NCBI RefSeq assembly: GCF_029626225.1
Contig: NZ_JARUBP010000001.1
Location: 7,688,001-7,752,000, forward strand
Source of the DNA: Asanoa sp. WMMD1127
GTDB taxonomy: Bacteria; Actinomycetota; Actinomycetes; Mycobacteriales; Micromonosporaceae
Direction: 5' to 3'
DNA: 64,000 bases
Both the position numbers and the translations under genes were made by a program. Of the stretch, positions 7,810 to 16,061 are shown piece by piece. The notes below the pieces were generated by a model. That model had not been told where the DNA came from. It saw only the letters and a program-made list of their open reading frames with translations, and did not search any database. How positions within the stretch are numbered: position 1 is the stretch's first letter; each line of letters begins with the position of its first letter.

Positions 7810-8939
7810 GACGACGAGGGTACGACGGCCACGAGCGTGAACTCACCCTCGTCGATCCGGGTGCGCAGCGTACCGCCGGCCTCGGCGAGGCGGTCCGCGA
7901 GGCCGCGCAGCCCGTGGCTGTGGGCGTCGGGTGCGGCGCCGGCACGAACCCCGTCGTTGGTCACCGTCATGCGCACCTCGCCGGCGACGTGCTCGATCGC
8001 GATCGCGCACCAGCTCGCCCGGCTGTGCCGGAGCACGTTGGTGGTGGCCTCGCGCAGCACGGCGGACAACACCGCGACCGCCGGCAGGTCGTCGCCCGGC
8101 GCGGTGACCGTGCACCGTACGCCTGACGACTGCAGCACCTGCTCGATCGCCGACAGCTGCTCCTTCAGGTCCACCTGCCGGTAGCCGTGCACCACCTCAC
8201 GTAGCTCGGCCAGCGCCGACGCGGCCAGCCGGCGCACCTCCGCCGCCTCCTGCCCGGCCCGCGCGCTGTCCGTACCGGCCAGCCGCTGCGCGAGCTCCGC
8301 CTTCAACGCGATGATCGACAGGTTGTGGCCGAGCAGGTCGTGCACGTCCCGGGCGAACCGCAACCGCTCCTCCGCCGCGGCCAGCTGCGCCTGCGCCGCG
8401 CGGCCCTGCTCGGCCTGCAGCAGCAGATCCCACAGCCAGACGTGCAGCGTGTTGACGGCCGCGATGCCCGCGCCGAAACTGACCGCGACGATCAGCGAGT
8501 GGACCACCGAGCCGGGCGTGACCACCAGCGCGAGCGCGATCGTCACGGCGCTGAGCGCGGCCGCCCTGACCCGGTCGGTCAGCACCGGCAAGGTGCCCAC
8601 GATGCAGGCGGACAGCCACGACCAGCTCGGCCAGTCGCCGCCCACCGGACCCAACAGCGGCAAGGAGGCGACCGCGGCCACCGCGAACGCCAGGCGCACG
8701 CGTCGCCGGGCCCGGTCGGTGAGCCAGGGTGTGACCAGCGCGTGCAGCACCGCGGCCTGCGCCGCCGAGAAGAGCACGATGCCGAGTGCGCCCAGCGCCG
8801 CCCGCGCCGGGTCGGGCTCCCGCCACAACCCGACGGCCGGCAGGAACAACGCCGCCGCCGCGTTCGTGACGAGCACGATCAACGTGACGATGCGTACGCG
8901 TTCCAGACGCCGCTGCATGGGCCGACTGTAGGCGGTCAC
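7806..8939 (-). CDS. Sensor histidine kinase, DesK/NarX-like
   Basis: A 377-residue membrane kinase. Five or six hydrophobic segments fill residues ~15-170. A coiled linker leads to the HisKA_3 dimerisation domain with the phospho-His in FARDVHDLLGHNLS, and a HATPase_c domain with N-box REATTNVLRHS and G-box HSHGLRGLADRLAEAGG. The start may be GTG 8939 or the in-frame ATG at 8918; neither has a strong ribosome site. It is the partner of the adjacent NarL-type regulator. The stimulus is probably membrane-related, as for other DesK-like kinases (inference). Confidence 0.9.
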   Translation of the reverse strand: MTAYSRPMQRRLERVRIVTLIVLVTNAAAALFLPAVGLWREPDPARAALGALGIVLFSAAQAAVLHALVTPWLTDRARRRVRLAFAVAAVASLPLLGPVGGDWPSWSWLSACIVGTLPVLTDRVRAAALSAVTIALALVVTPGSVVHSLIVAVSFGAGIAAVNTLHVWLWDLLLQAEQGRAAQAQLAAAEERLRFARDVHDLLGHNLSIIALKAELAQRLAGTDSARAGQEAAEVRRLAASALAELREVVHGYRQVDLKEQLSAIEQVLQSSGVRCTVTAPGDDLPAVAVLSAVLREATTNVLRHSRASWCAIAIEHVAGEVRMTVTNDGVRAGAAPDAHSHGLRGLADRLAEAGGTLRTRIDEGEFTLVAVVPSSS

Positions 8940-9004
8940 CCGTCACGCCCGGACCGGGAAATGTTCACGGGTCGGCTGCGCTCGTTCCGCCCGAGGGTGT
9001 CCGC

Positions 9005-9826
9005 ATGACAACGACAGCCGTCACACCCGCGCCCCGACCGCTCGTACGCCATTTCGTCCGCCATTTCGTCGAGATGCTCCTGGCCATGGCCGTCGGCGTG
9101 CTGGTGCTCGGTCCACTGTGGCCAGTGCCCGCGACGCTCGCCGCCCGGGCGGACGTCGCCTCCCTGGTGATGGCGACCAACATGTCCGTCGCGATGGCGG
9201 TGTGGATGTGGCATCGCGGCCACAGCAACGCCGCGATCGGCGAGATGGTCGCGGCCATGTACCTGCCGTTCCTGGTCTTCCTGGTCCCGTGGTGGACCGG
9301 CCTGATCACCGGCGACGTCGTGCTGATCGGCGGTCACGTGCTGATGGTGCCCGCCATGGTCCTGGCGATGCTGCGGCGCACCACCGAGTACGGGGCGGCC
9401 CCGCACATCGAGACCGAACGGCGCGGCGTCGCGGCCCGGGTGCTGGAACGGTGGCCGAGCGTGCTGGGACTGCTGGCCACCGTGGACAACCTGCTGGACC
9501 CACGGCCAGTGCCGGTCTACGCGATGATGATCCTGCCGGTCGGCTACCTGGCAATCGGCGCGATACGGCGCACACTGCGGCCGCGGCCGGTCCTGCTGGC
9601 CCAGCTCGGTGCGCTGCTGGGCTACCTCATCCTGCTGGGCGCGGCGGTGGTCGCCGGGCCGCAGTGGGGCCAGTACCTGGTGGGTGTGGGATGGATCTTC
9701 CACGCCGGCTGGGATCTGTGGCACCACCGGCGGAACCTGGTGATCCCTCGGCCACTGGCCGAATGGTGCGCGGTCGTCGACCTGATCATCGGCATCTCGG
9801 TCATCATGGTCGCCGCGACGTTGTGA
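9005..9826 (+). CDS. Unknown polytopic membrane protein
   Basis: A 273-residue protein with about seven hydrophobic segments and a cytosolic loop of roughly 40 residues near the middle. A small tandem duplication at the N-terminus gives VRHFVRHFVE. Histidine-rich loops are visible (MWHRGHSN, FHAGWDLWHHRRN). I do not recognise the family. It is divergent from the sensor kinase with only 65 bp between, so it is a candidate target of that two-component system. Transport, or sensing of a small molecule, is possible but unsupported. Confidence 0.7.
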   Translation: MTTTAVTPAPRPLVRHFVRHFVEMLLAMAVGVLVLGPLWPVPATLAARADVASLVMATNMSVAMAVWMWHRGHSNAAIGEMVAAMYLPFLVFLVPWWTGLITGDVVLIGGHVLMVPAMVLAMLRRTTEYGAAPHIETERRGVAARVLERWPSVLGLLATVDNLLDPRPVPVYAMMILPVGYLAIGAIRRTLRPRPVLLAQLGALLGYLILLGAAVVAGPQWGQYLVGVGWIFHAGWDLWHHRRNLVIPRPLAEWCAVVDLIIGISVIMVAATL

Positions 9827-10006
9827 CAGTCCGTGCGCCGCCGAAGCCTGACCGGCGCCCAACGGCCACGACCTACCATGATGGCGCTGCGTCCCAGCGC
9901 AGACGGCATGCAGTGGCGTGTCCGGGATATAGCGTCGGGTGCCTAGCTGGCGGTCTGCGGGGCAGTGGAAGCTGCTGTCGTGAGTGACTACGAGAGGAGC
10001 AGCGTG

Positions 10007-10462
10007 ATGCCGACGGTTGAGGAGACGGACGCGTTTGCCGCCCGCTGCCACGAGGGCCAGGTCGACAAGGCCGGGCGCCCGTACATCGACCACCCGCGGA
10101 TTGTCGCCGCGGCCCTGGTCGAGCACGGCGACGAGGCGGTCATGGCCGGCCTGCTCCACGACGTGGTTGAGGACTGCGGCGTCACGTCGGACGAGCTGCG
10201 GGCGATGGGCTACTCGGAGCGGGTCGTGTCCGCTGTCGACTCGGTGTCACATCGGGAAGGCGAGGCGTACCTGGATGGGATCCGACGGGCTGCTGCTGAC
10301 CCCCTGGGCCGGCTCGTGAAGCTGGCCGACAACGCCACGAACGGGGACGAGGCCAGGTTGGCCCTGCTGGACGACGAGACCGCCGACAGACTGCGGCGGA
10401 AGTACGCGAGGGCACGAGAGATCCTGCTCGCTGCGGAGCCGTCGCGAACGGCCACGGCCTGA
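10007..10462 (+). CDS. HD-domain protein (RelA/SpoT-type phosphohydrolase fold)
   Basis: A 151-residue soluble protein consisting of one HD domain: HEGQVDKAGRPYIDHPRIVA, then GLLHDVVEDCGVTSDEL, then LVKLADNATNGDEARL. The His in YIDHP, the HD pair in LLHD and the Asp in KLAD give the metal-binding set of the HD_4/SpoT family. It lacks the synthetase, TGS and ACT parts, so it is like the small hydrolases (Mesh1 or SAH type), although activity is unproven. ATG 10007 is chosen because GAGGAGC lies just upstream; longer GTG starts exist at 9965 and 9980. Confidence 0.85.
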   Translation: MPTVEETDAFAARCHEGQVDKAGRPYIDHPRIVAAALVEHGDEAVMAGLLHDVVEDCGVTSDELRAMGYSERVVSAVDSVSHREGEAYLDGIRRAAADPLGRLVKLADNATNGDEARLALLDDETADRLRRKYARAREILLAAEPSRTATA

Positions 10463-10567
10463 CAGTCAGTGCCTGAGGCCGAGTGCCCGCTGCTACGTCT
10501 TTCACGTGCGCTGCCCTCAATCTCGGCATCGCCGGCGTACGCCGAGCGCCCACTGCTCGAAGCGCAG

Positions 10568-10657
10568 CTACATCCATGTCTTGCAGGCACCGCAGACGCC
10601 GTAGTCGGCCGAATGGACGCGGCGGATCTCCTCGCGGAGGCTTCGCAGCGGTTGATC
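10568..10657 (-). pseudogene. IS3-family transposase (OrfB) scrap
   Basis: Read leftward, this 30-codon piece gives QPLRSLREEIRRVHSADYGV followed by CGACKTWM and a stop. The motif IRRVHxAnYGVYGARKVW is the hallmark of the N-terminal region of IS3 OrfB transposases; here Tyr and Arg are replaced by Cys. The following sequence keeps only hints of the next motif and is frame-broken. No terminal inverted repeats or DDE core remain. This is a decayed fragment in the 301-bp gap between the HD gene and the unknown gene at 10764; I see no other gene in that gap. Confidence 0.6.
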
Positions 10658-10763
10658 GAGCGAACGGCACCGCGACACGTATCGTCACCGCAGACAACTG
10701 AGTCACACCGGAACGCGCGACGAAGGTCCCTAGCACGACCGGACCCAACGGCGAGGAGTCCCC

Positions 10764-11678
10764 ATGAGTCGGCGCGACGCTGAGCGCGATCGGTACGTCG
10801 CCGCGCTGCTCGCAGCCAGAGCGTTCATCGAGATCCGATTCTTGGCGAGGAGCGCCAAGCAGACCCCTGAGGCTCAGCCTGACGACGATGTTCTGGAGCG
10901 TATCCGGTGGCTGGCGGATCTCTGCCACAACTTGCCCGGGATAGCCCGGCCCCGGCCGTGGCGGCCATCCCGGACGGGCGCTCCCCTCAGCAGCCGTGAC
11001 CGGGCGATGAGAAACCGGCCGATGAGCTGGGCGTGGAACACCACCAGCCCGGAAGGGCAGGCATGGATGCTGAGGCACATCGAGCAGGCCGGGTTGCGAT
11101 GGACGCCGCCACCGCCGCTCCCCGTTCACCGCAGGAGATCGCCGTCTCTGACGCTGCGCCAGGAGACGGGCGCGTTTCTTGGCCGCTGGCCTGTGAAGGC
11201 CCCGGCCGGCGAGCAGCCTCTTCCACCGGAGGCGAACGTCCTCAAGGCTCTCGACACCAGCTCGATGTGCGCTCTGCACGAGGAAGCCGAACAACTGCGA
11301 CTGGGCCTCGGCAAAGGCGGTCCCTGGCTCAAGGCTCACCTGGACCCTGACGGTATCCACTACCTTGTGCCAGATCCCGCGAGCTACTACTGGCCCGGAG
11401 GCTCGGACGGCCCGGGCTTCGAGATCCGCTGGTGGCAGTGCACGGCACTGCTTCGCATGTATGACGGCGAACAAGTCAGCAGCATGATCGCCGTATTACC
11501 GGAGACCTTCACCGCATTGTCATCGAGCCTGTCTCCAAGGGAGCAGAGGCGACTCGTCCATCTCGCCCGCGCCACCGAACGAGACACCTATCTCTGGGGT
11601 CGAGACCACGAGGCCGAATGCGGCCCACAGGTCTGCGGCTACGCCCCCGAAGCCGCCGATCCTCGGACGGCCACCTGA
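10764..11678 (+). CDS. Unknown soluble protein
   Basis: A 304-residue protein that I cannot assign. It has an arginine-rich N-terminal helix (RRDAERDRYVAALLAARAFI), a stretch rich in Pro and Arg, and a better conserved-looking C-terminal half with PWLKAHLDPDGIHYLVPDPA, RWWQCTALLRMYDGEQVSSM and LSPREQRRLVHLARATERDT. No membrane segments or signal peptide are seen. ATG 10764 follows GGCGAGGAG with good spacing. Codon use resembles neighbours but is slightly lower in GC. It lies beside an IS3 scrap, so recent acquisition is possible. Confidence 0.65.
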   Translation: MSRRDAERDRYVAALLAARAFIEIRFLARSAKQTPEAQPDDDVLERIRWLADLCHNLPGIARPRPWRPSRTGAPLSSRDRAMRNRPMSWAWNTTSPEGQAWMLRHIEQAGLRWTPPPPLPVHRRRSPSLTLRQETGAFLGRWPVKAPAGEQPLPPEANVLKALDTSSMCALHEEAEQLRLGLGKGGPWLKAHLDPDGIHYLVPDPASYYWPGGSDGPGFEIRWWQCTALLRMYDGEQVSSMIAVLPETFTALSSSLSPREQRRLVHLARATERDTYLWGRDHEAECGPQVCGYAPEAADPRTAT

Positions 11679-11825
11679 CGCGGCACAGCGACACGCCGCG
11701 CGCGATCCTGACCGCGCCTTGCCGTTCCCTACCAGCGAGCCTGGTGGAATCCATCTCGAAGGGTGAGTGAGGCGGAGTCAGCTGCGCCGGATGTCGGGCA
11801 GCGAATCACCCATGACCAGGCAAGA

Positions 11826-12482
11826 TCATCGCCGCAGGAGCGCCGCGCTGAGCATCTCGGCCAGCCAGCGCGTGTAGTCGCGGTCGTTCCAGCCGCATGT
11901 CCCGGTCAGCCTTTCGAAGACCTCTGTTGAGGTGAGCGCGTAGATCTGCGCGGCGGCGCGGCCGACCGTCAGGCCCCTCCGGAGAGCGCCGATCTCGTGC
12001 AGGTGCTCGGCGGGACCGCGGGCGCCGGCCAGCCGTTCGCGGTCGAGGCCGGCGAGCATCTCGTGCAGTCCCGTGTCGGCCGGGGCCGTGGCCGCGGCGG
12101 CCAGCAGGATGCGCTGCACCGGGAGCGTGCGCCGGTGGATGGTGGTGGCCATCGAGGCGTACAGCGCCAGTTTGCGCGCCGGGTCGGGCTCGTCGAGGAT
12201 CCGCCGCACCTCCGGCCGGGCCGACTGGGGCACCTCCTGCGCGTCCCCGGCGAGGCTGACGTCGTAGACCATCTTGGCCAGCGCCGGTTTTCCACCGGGG
12301 CACGACGCGTAGACGGTTTGCACGGCCACTCCGGCGCCCCGCGCGACCTCGGCCATCGTCGTGGCCGCGTACCCCCGGGTGGTCATCAGCTCGGCGGCCG
12401 CCGCGACGATGCGGGCCCGCGTGGCCTCGGCGTTCTCCTGGCGCAGCGGGCTGGCGTACGCCCGCTTTCTCGGCTCTCCCAT
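11826..12482 (-). CDS. TetR-family transcriptional regulator
   Basis: A 218-residue repressor-like protein. The N-terminal helix-turn-helix reads ENAEATRARIVAAAAELMTT, then GYAATTMAEVARGAGVAVQT and VY, typical TetR. The ligand-binding C-terminal part is helical and unassigned. The ATG at 12482 (GEPRKRAYASPLRQ) is preferred over the longer ATG at 12539, which would overlap the promoter region of the divergent DUF1772 gene. The residues after the recognition helix (YASCPGGKPAL) differ from the usual YxxFGSKxxL. It probably controls the divergent DUF1772 gene and itself. Confidence 0.88.
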   Translation of the reverse strand: MGEPRKRAYASPLRQENAEATRARIVAAAAELMTTRGYAATTMAEVARGAGVAVQTVYASCPGGKPALAKMVYDVSLAGDAQEVPQSARPEVRRILDEPDPARKLALYASMATTIHRRTLPVQRILLAAAATAPADTGLHEMLAGLDRERLAGARGPAEHLHEIGALRRGLTVGRAAAQIYALTSTEVFERLTGTCGWNDRDYTRWLAEMLSAALLRR

Positions 12483-12564
12483 CAGTCGTAATGTTCCCAC
12501 ACTATTGACTGGATCGACCTCTAATGAAATGTTGGTCATCCATCCAATGAGAGGGAGGGGCCGG

Positions 12565-13032
12565 ATGTCCGCGACGCTTGCGGTGGCCCGGGCGGTCGCC
12601 CTGCTGTTGACCGGGCTCTACGCGGGCGGCGTCCTGTTCGTGGTGCTGGCGCCGTCGCTGACCAGGTTGCCCGCCGAGGCGTACGTCCCGTACTGGCAGG
12701 CGCTGAACACCGACTACGGGCGGGCGATGCCACCGCTGCTGCTGACCTGCGTGGCGGCGCAGGCGCTGACCGTCGCGCTTTCCTGGCGTTCGGGTGGATG
12801 GTCCCTCGCCCTGAGCGTGGGCGCACTGGTGCTGGTGGTGCTGACCGTCGTCCTCACCGTGGCCGGCATGGAGCCGCTCAACCGGGCGGTGAACACCTGG
12901 GACGCGGGCCGCCCGCCCGCCGACTGGGCCGAGATCCGGGCGCGATGGTCCGACCGCCACCTGATCCGCACGGCACTCGCCCTGACGGCGTTCGGGTTTC
13001 TCGTCGTCGCCCAGTCAACCCGCCCCAGATAA
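12565..13032 (+). CDS. DUF1772 (anthrone oxygenase-like) membrane protein
   Basis: A 155-residue protein with four membrane segments and the family's characteristic loop residues: YWQALNTDYGRAMPP after the first helix pair and EPLNRAVNTWDAGRPPADWA before the last helix, where the N-x-x-W and RxxWxxxH (RARWSDRH) positions are conserved. The family includes fungal anthrone oxygenases, but most bacterial members are uncharacterised. ATG 12565 follows GAGGGAGGG with good spacing. It is divergent from the TetR gene, its likely regulator. Confidence 0.82.
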   Translation: MSATLAVARAVALLLTGLYAGGVLFVVLAPSLTRLPAEAYVPYWQALNTDYGRAMPPLLLTCVAAQALTVALSWRSGGWSLALSVGALVLVVLTVVLTVAGMEPLNRAVNTWDAGRPPADWAEIRARWSDRHLIRTALALTAFGFLVVAQSTRPR

Positions 13033-13045
13033 CCGAAGGAGATCG

Positions 13046-13420
13046 ATGAAAACCCTCCGATATGCGCTCATCATCACAGTCCTGGCCCTGGCGGGCTGCT
13101 CCGCGGCCGAGCCGCCAGCGCCCGCACCCCCGGTCGTCGCCGAACCGGACCCGGCGGAAACAGTGACCGACTGTGGTGACGTCGCGGAGACGGTCCGCAC
13201 GCATCTGTCCGACCGCGCGGAAACCGTCACCGTTTCGGGCCAGTGCACCACGGTCGAGGTGAAGACGCGACTGTCCGACGAGGACAGTGCAGCGGGAGTC
13301 GAGATCTGTGACGCCGCAGCAGAAGTCGCCTACACCGGCGACATCAACTCGGTTCGCGTCCTGAGCGCCACCGGCGCCGAGCTGGCCAACGGCATCACCG
13401 GCGCCCGCTGCCTTCCTTGA
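13046..13420 (+). CDS. Small secreted lipoprotein
   Basis: A 124-residue protein with a lipoprotein signal peptide and lipobox LAGC (Cys about 18), then a Pro/Ala-rich linker (about 20-40). The small globular domain contains four cysteines after the lipid Cys (DCGD, GQCTT, EICDA, GARCLP), probably in two disulfides. I do not recognise the family. AAGGAGATCG before the ATG is a strong ribosome site. It starts 13 bases after the DUF1772 gene, so the two are probably one transcript under the TetR regulator. The 204 bp that follow contain no gene I recognise. Confidence 0.75.
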   Translation: MKTLRYALIITVLALAGCSAAEPPAPAPPVVAEPDPAETVTDCGDVAETVRTHLSDRAETVTVSGQCTTVEVKTRLSDEDSAAGVEICDAAAEVAYTGDINSVRVLSATGAELANGITGARCLP

Positions 13421-13624
13421 CGAACAAGAGAGCGGGCGGCCGACGCCGCAGCCTGGCGCAACGAGCGGGCATCTACCGCGCCAACGACACGGATCTAGCC
13501 CGACTCGGCCGTCAGGACCCGAACGCGTCCCCCAAACGCGTCGACATACACGCCTTGAGCTGGGCGGATACCCGTCGAGGCGAAGGTTGATCTCGATGGC
13601 GGGATATGAACTGCGCGCTGCCGA

Positions 13625-14278
13625 TCACCGGCCGATCGTGACGATCCGGTGTGCCCACTTGTCGAGCAGTAGCTGATCGTGGCTGACGGCCAGGATGCCC
13701 GCGTTGGTGGCCCGTTGGTAGTCGGTGAGGACCGCGGCGACGTGGGCCTGGGTCGAGGCGTCGAGCATCGTCGTGGCCTCGTCGCAGAGCACGTATCCCG
13801 GACGGTGGGCGAGGGCGCGGGCCAGGCAGGCGCGTTGGAGTTGGCCGTCGCTGACCGCGTGCGGGCGTCGGGCGAGCAGGTCGGTGGTCAGGCCGGCCAG
13901 GTCGGCGAGTTCCGCGACCCGGGTCTGGACGGTCGCCTCGGGATGGCCGGTCGAACGCAGTGGCTCGGCGATGATGTCGGCCAGGCGCAGCCGTGGATCC
14001 GTTGCCGAGCGCGGGCTCTGGAAGAGTACGCCGATGCGGGTGCGGACGGCGGCGGGCACGCGGTGGCGCGTACCGGTGACCGGTGTGCCGTCGATCGTGA
14101 CCTGGCCGCGGTCGACGGGCTGGACCATGGCCAGGACCCGCACCAGGGTGGACTTCCCGCATCCCGACGGGCCGCGGAGGCCGACGGTCTCACCTTGTCC
14201 GATGTGGATCGTCAACCCGTCGAGGACGTGCTGCTGTCCATAGCTGACCGTGATCTGGTCGGCGACAAGCGCGGTCAT
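13625..14278 (-). CDS. nikE: Nickel/peptide ABC transporter ATP-binding protein (NikE-like)
   Basis: A 217-residue ATPase with Walker A GPSGCGKST, Q-loop GVLFQSPRSATDP, Walker B YVLCDEATTMLDAST and a C-terminal VSHDQLLLDKWAHRIV. The signature appears as VSDGQLQRACLARALA, so the usual LSGG is VSDG. It is shorter than most OppF/NikE proteins because the C-terminal extension with the oligopeptide motif is missing. The ATG at 14278 overlaps the nikD stop (ATGA). It is the last gene of the five-gene transporter operon; substrate assignment rests on the Nur-like site upstream. Confidence 0.85.
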   Translation of the reverse strand: MTALVADQITVSYGQQHVLDGLTIHIGQGETVGLRGPSGCGKSTLVRVLAMVQPVDRGQVTIDGTPVTGTRHRVPAAVRTRIGVLFQSPRSATDPRLRLADIIAEPLRSTGHPEATVQTRVAELADLAGLTTDLLARRPHAVSDGQLQRACLARALAHRPGYVLCDEATTMLDASTQAHVAAVLTDYQRATNAGILAVSHDQLLLDKWAHRIVTIGR

Positions 14279-15195
14279 GCGACGGCCGCCCGGTCGACCA
14301 GCGGGTGGTGGCAGCGCGCCGGGCCGGTGAGCGCCGGCAGAGTCGTGCAGGCGTCCGTGGCGCGGGCGCATCGGGGCGCGAAGGCGCAGCCTGACGGCAG
14401 GGCGGTGAGCATCGGCGGGTGTCCGGGGATGGCGCGAAAGGCACGGTCGGGCAGGGCGTCGAGCAGTCCGGCCGTGTACGGGTGGACGGGCGCGGCGAAC
14501 AGCGCCTCGGCCGGCTGGTGTTCCACGATGCGGCTGGCGTACATGACGGCCACGGTGTCGGCGACCCGGTGCGCGGCGGTCAGGTCGTGGGTGATGAGGA
14601 TGACCGCGTTGCCGGCGTCGCAGCGGGCGCGCAGCAGGTCGAGGGTGTGGTCGACCAGCGGCCGGTCGAGTCCCGTGGTGGGCTCGTCGGCGATCAGCAG
14701 CGGCGGATCGGGCGCCAGGGCCAGGGCCGTCGTGAGGCGCTGCGCCATGCCGCCGGACAGCTCGTGTGGATAGCGGTCGAGGTCGCCGGGGTCGAACCCG
14801 GCCGCGGTGGCGACCGCGTCGGCGTCGGTGCGGGGGCGGCCGTGCGCGCGCAGCGTCTCCTCCAGCAGGCTGCGCCCGCTCCGGACGGGGTTCAGCGCGG
14901 TGGTGGGGCTCTGCGGGATCAGGCCCACACGGCGGCCGAGATGGCGCCGGCCGCCGGCGAACAGGTCCGTGTCGCCGTCCAGGACGGCGCGGCCGGTGAC
15001 GCTGGCGTTGCCCGGCAACAGGCCCAGCAGGGCGTGCGCGAGGACCGACTTGCCGCAGCCGGACTCACCGACGACCGCCAACAGCTCTCCAGAGTGGACG
15101 GTCAAGGACAGGTCGGTGACCGCGTGTACGGTCGCCGTCCGCAGCCGGAACCGGACGGAGAGCCCGTCGACGGTCAGGCGTGGCGTGGGAGTCAC
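14275..15195 (-). CDS. nikD: Nickel/peptide ABC transporter ATP-binding protein (NikD-like)
   Basis: A 306-residue ATPase of the Dpp/Opp/Nik type: Walker A GESGCGKSV, Q-loop LIPQSPTTALNPVRSG, signature LSGGMAQRL, Walker B LLIADEPTTGLD. The C-terminal oligopeptide/dipeptide-transporter extension has HPYTAGLLDALPD and a cysteine cluster CAFAPRCARATDAC that may bind a 4Fe-4S cluster, as reported for related Opp ATPases. GTG 15195 overlaps the nikC stop (GTGA). Together with NikE it forms the heterodimeric motor. Confidence 0.87.
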   Translation of the reverse strand: MTPTPRLTVDGLSVRFRLRTATVHAVTDLSLTVHSGELLAVVGESGCGKSVLAHALLGLLPGNASVTGRAVLDGDTDLFAGGRRHLGRRVGLIPQSPTTALNPVRSGRSLLEETLRAHGRPRTDADAVATAAGFDPGDLDRYPHELSGGMAQRLTTALALAPDPPLLIADEPTTGLDRPLVDHTLDLLRARCDAGNAVILITHDLTAAHRVADTVAVMYASRIVEHQPAEALFAAPVHPYTAGLLDALPDRAFRAIPGHPPMLTALPSGCAFAPRCARATDACTTLPALTGPARCHHPLVDRAAVA

Positions 15196-16061
15196 AGTTG
15201 CAGCTCCGCTCGTACGCGGGGATCGAGATGTTCCCGCCACCGCGCGGCCAGGGCGGCGATCGCCAGCGTGACGACCACGATCACCGCGCCCGGGGCGATG
15301 CTGGCCCACCAGGCGCCGGTGAGCAGCGAGCCCTGCCCGTCGTTGATCATGTTGCCGAGCGAGGCGAGGTGTGGCGGCAGACCCAGACCGAGGAACGACA
15401 GGGCGGTCTCGTGCCAGACGGCGTGCGGGATCATCAGTGTGGTCGCCAGAGCGAGACGGGGCAGGACGTGCGGCAGCAGGTGGCGGGTGAGGATCCGGCG
15501 CCGGCTGGCCCCACCGACCACGGCGGCGTCGATGAACGGCCGGGTGCGCAGGCTGAGGAGCTCGGAGCGGACGATCCGCGCGGTGGACAGCCAGTGCGTG
15601 ACGCCGATCGACGCGATGACCGCGCCGAGGCTTGGGCGCAGCATCGCGACGATGAAGATGCCCAGCAGCAGGTGGGGCAGGGCCGCGACGGTGTCGACGA
15701 TCCGCATCAGCACGCGGTCGACCCGGCCGCCGAGCGTGCCGGCGATCCCGCCGACGACGCCGCCGATCACGGTGGCGACGAGCGCGGCGACGGCCCCGAC
15801 GAGCAGCGAGACGCGCAGGCCGTAGAGGGCGCGGAGCGCGACGTCGCGGCCGAGGTCGTCGGTGCCGGCGGGGTAGGCCCAGGACGGTGGCAGCCGGGTC
15901 TGGTCGAGGGCGACCGCACTCTGGTCGAGCGGCCACAGCACCGGCGCCAGCAGGCAGGCGGCGATCGCGAGTCCGAGCACGGCGCCGGCGAGGACGACGC
16001 CGGTCTGGCCCGGACGCAGGCGGAAGATCCGTCGGCGGGGAAGGACGGCGTCAAGCGTCAA
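15192..16061 (-). CDS. nikC: Nickel/peptide ABC transporter permease (NikC-like)
   Basis: A 289-residue permease. A first hydrophobic helix is followed by PAGTDDLGRDVALRALYGLR, the DppC/NikC N-terminal signature, then about five more helices. The loop with ASRRRILTRHLLPHVLPRL sits where the EAA motif contacts the ATPases. The start overlaps the upstream permease by 11 bp. It pairs with NikB to form the pore. Confidence 0.88.
   Translation of the reverse strand: MTLDAVLPRRRIFRLRPGQTGVVLAGAVLGLAIAACLLAPVLWPLDQSAVALDQTRLPPSWAYPAGTDDLGRDVALRALYGLRVSLLVGAVAALVATVIGGVVGGIAGTLGGRVDRVLMRIVDTVAALPHLLLGIFIVAMLRPSLGAVIASIGVTHWLSTARIVRSELLSLRTRPFIDAAVVGGASRRRILTRHLLPHVLPRLALATTLMIPHAVWHETALSFLGLGLPPHLASLGNMINDGQGSLLTGAWWASIAPGAVIVVVTLAIAALAARWREHLDPRVRAELQL

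Noticed and set aside
13421-13624. Possible gene remnant (frame with SLAQRAGIYRANDTDLARLG)
   Set aside because: No family is recognised and the frame is only about 55 codons with no start; left as unassigned intergenic DNA.
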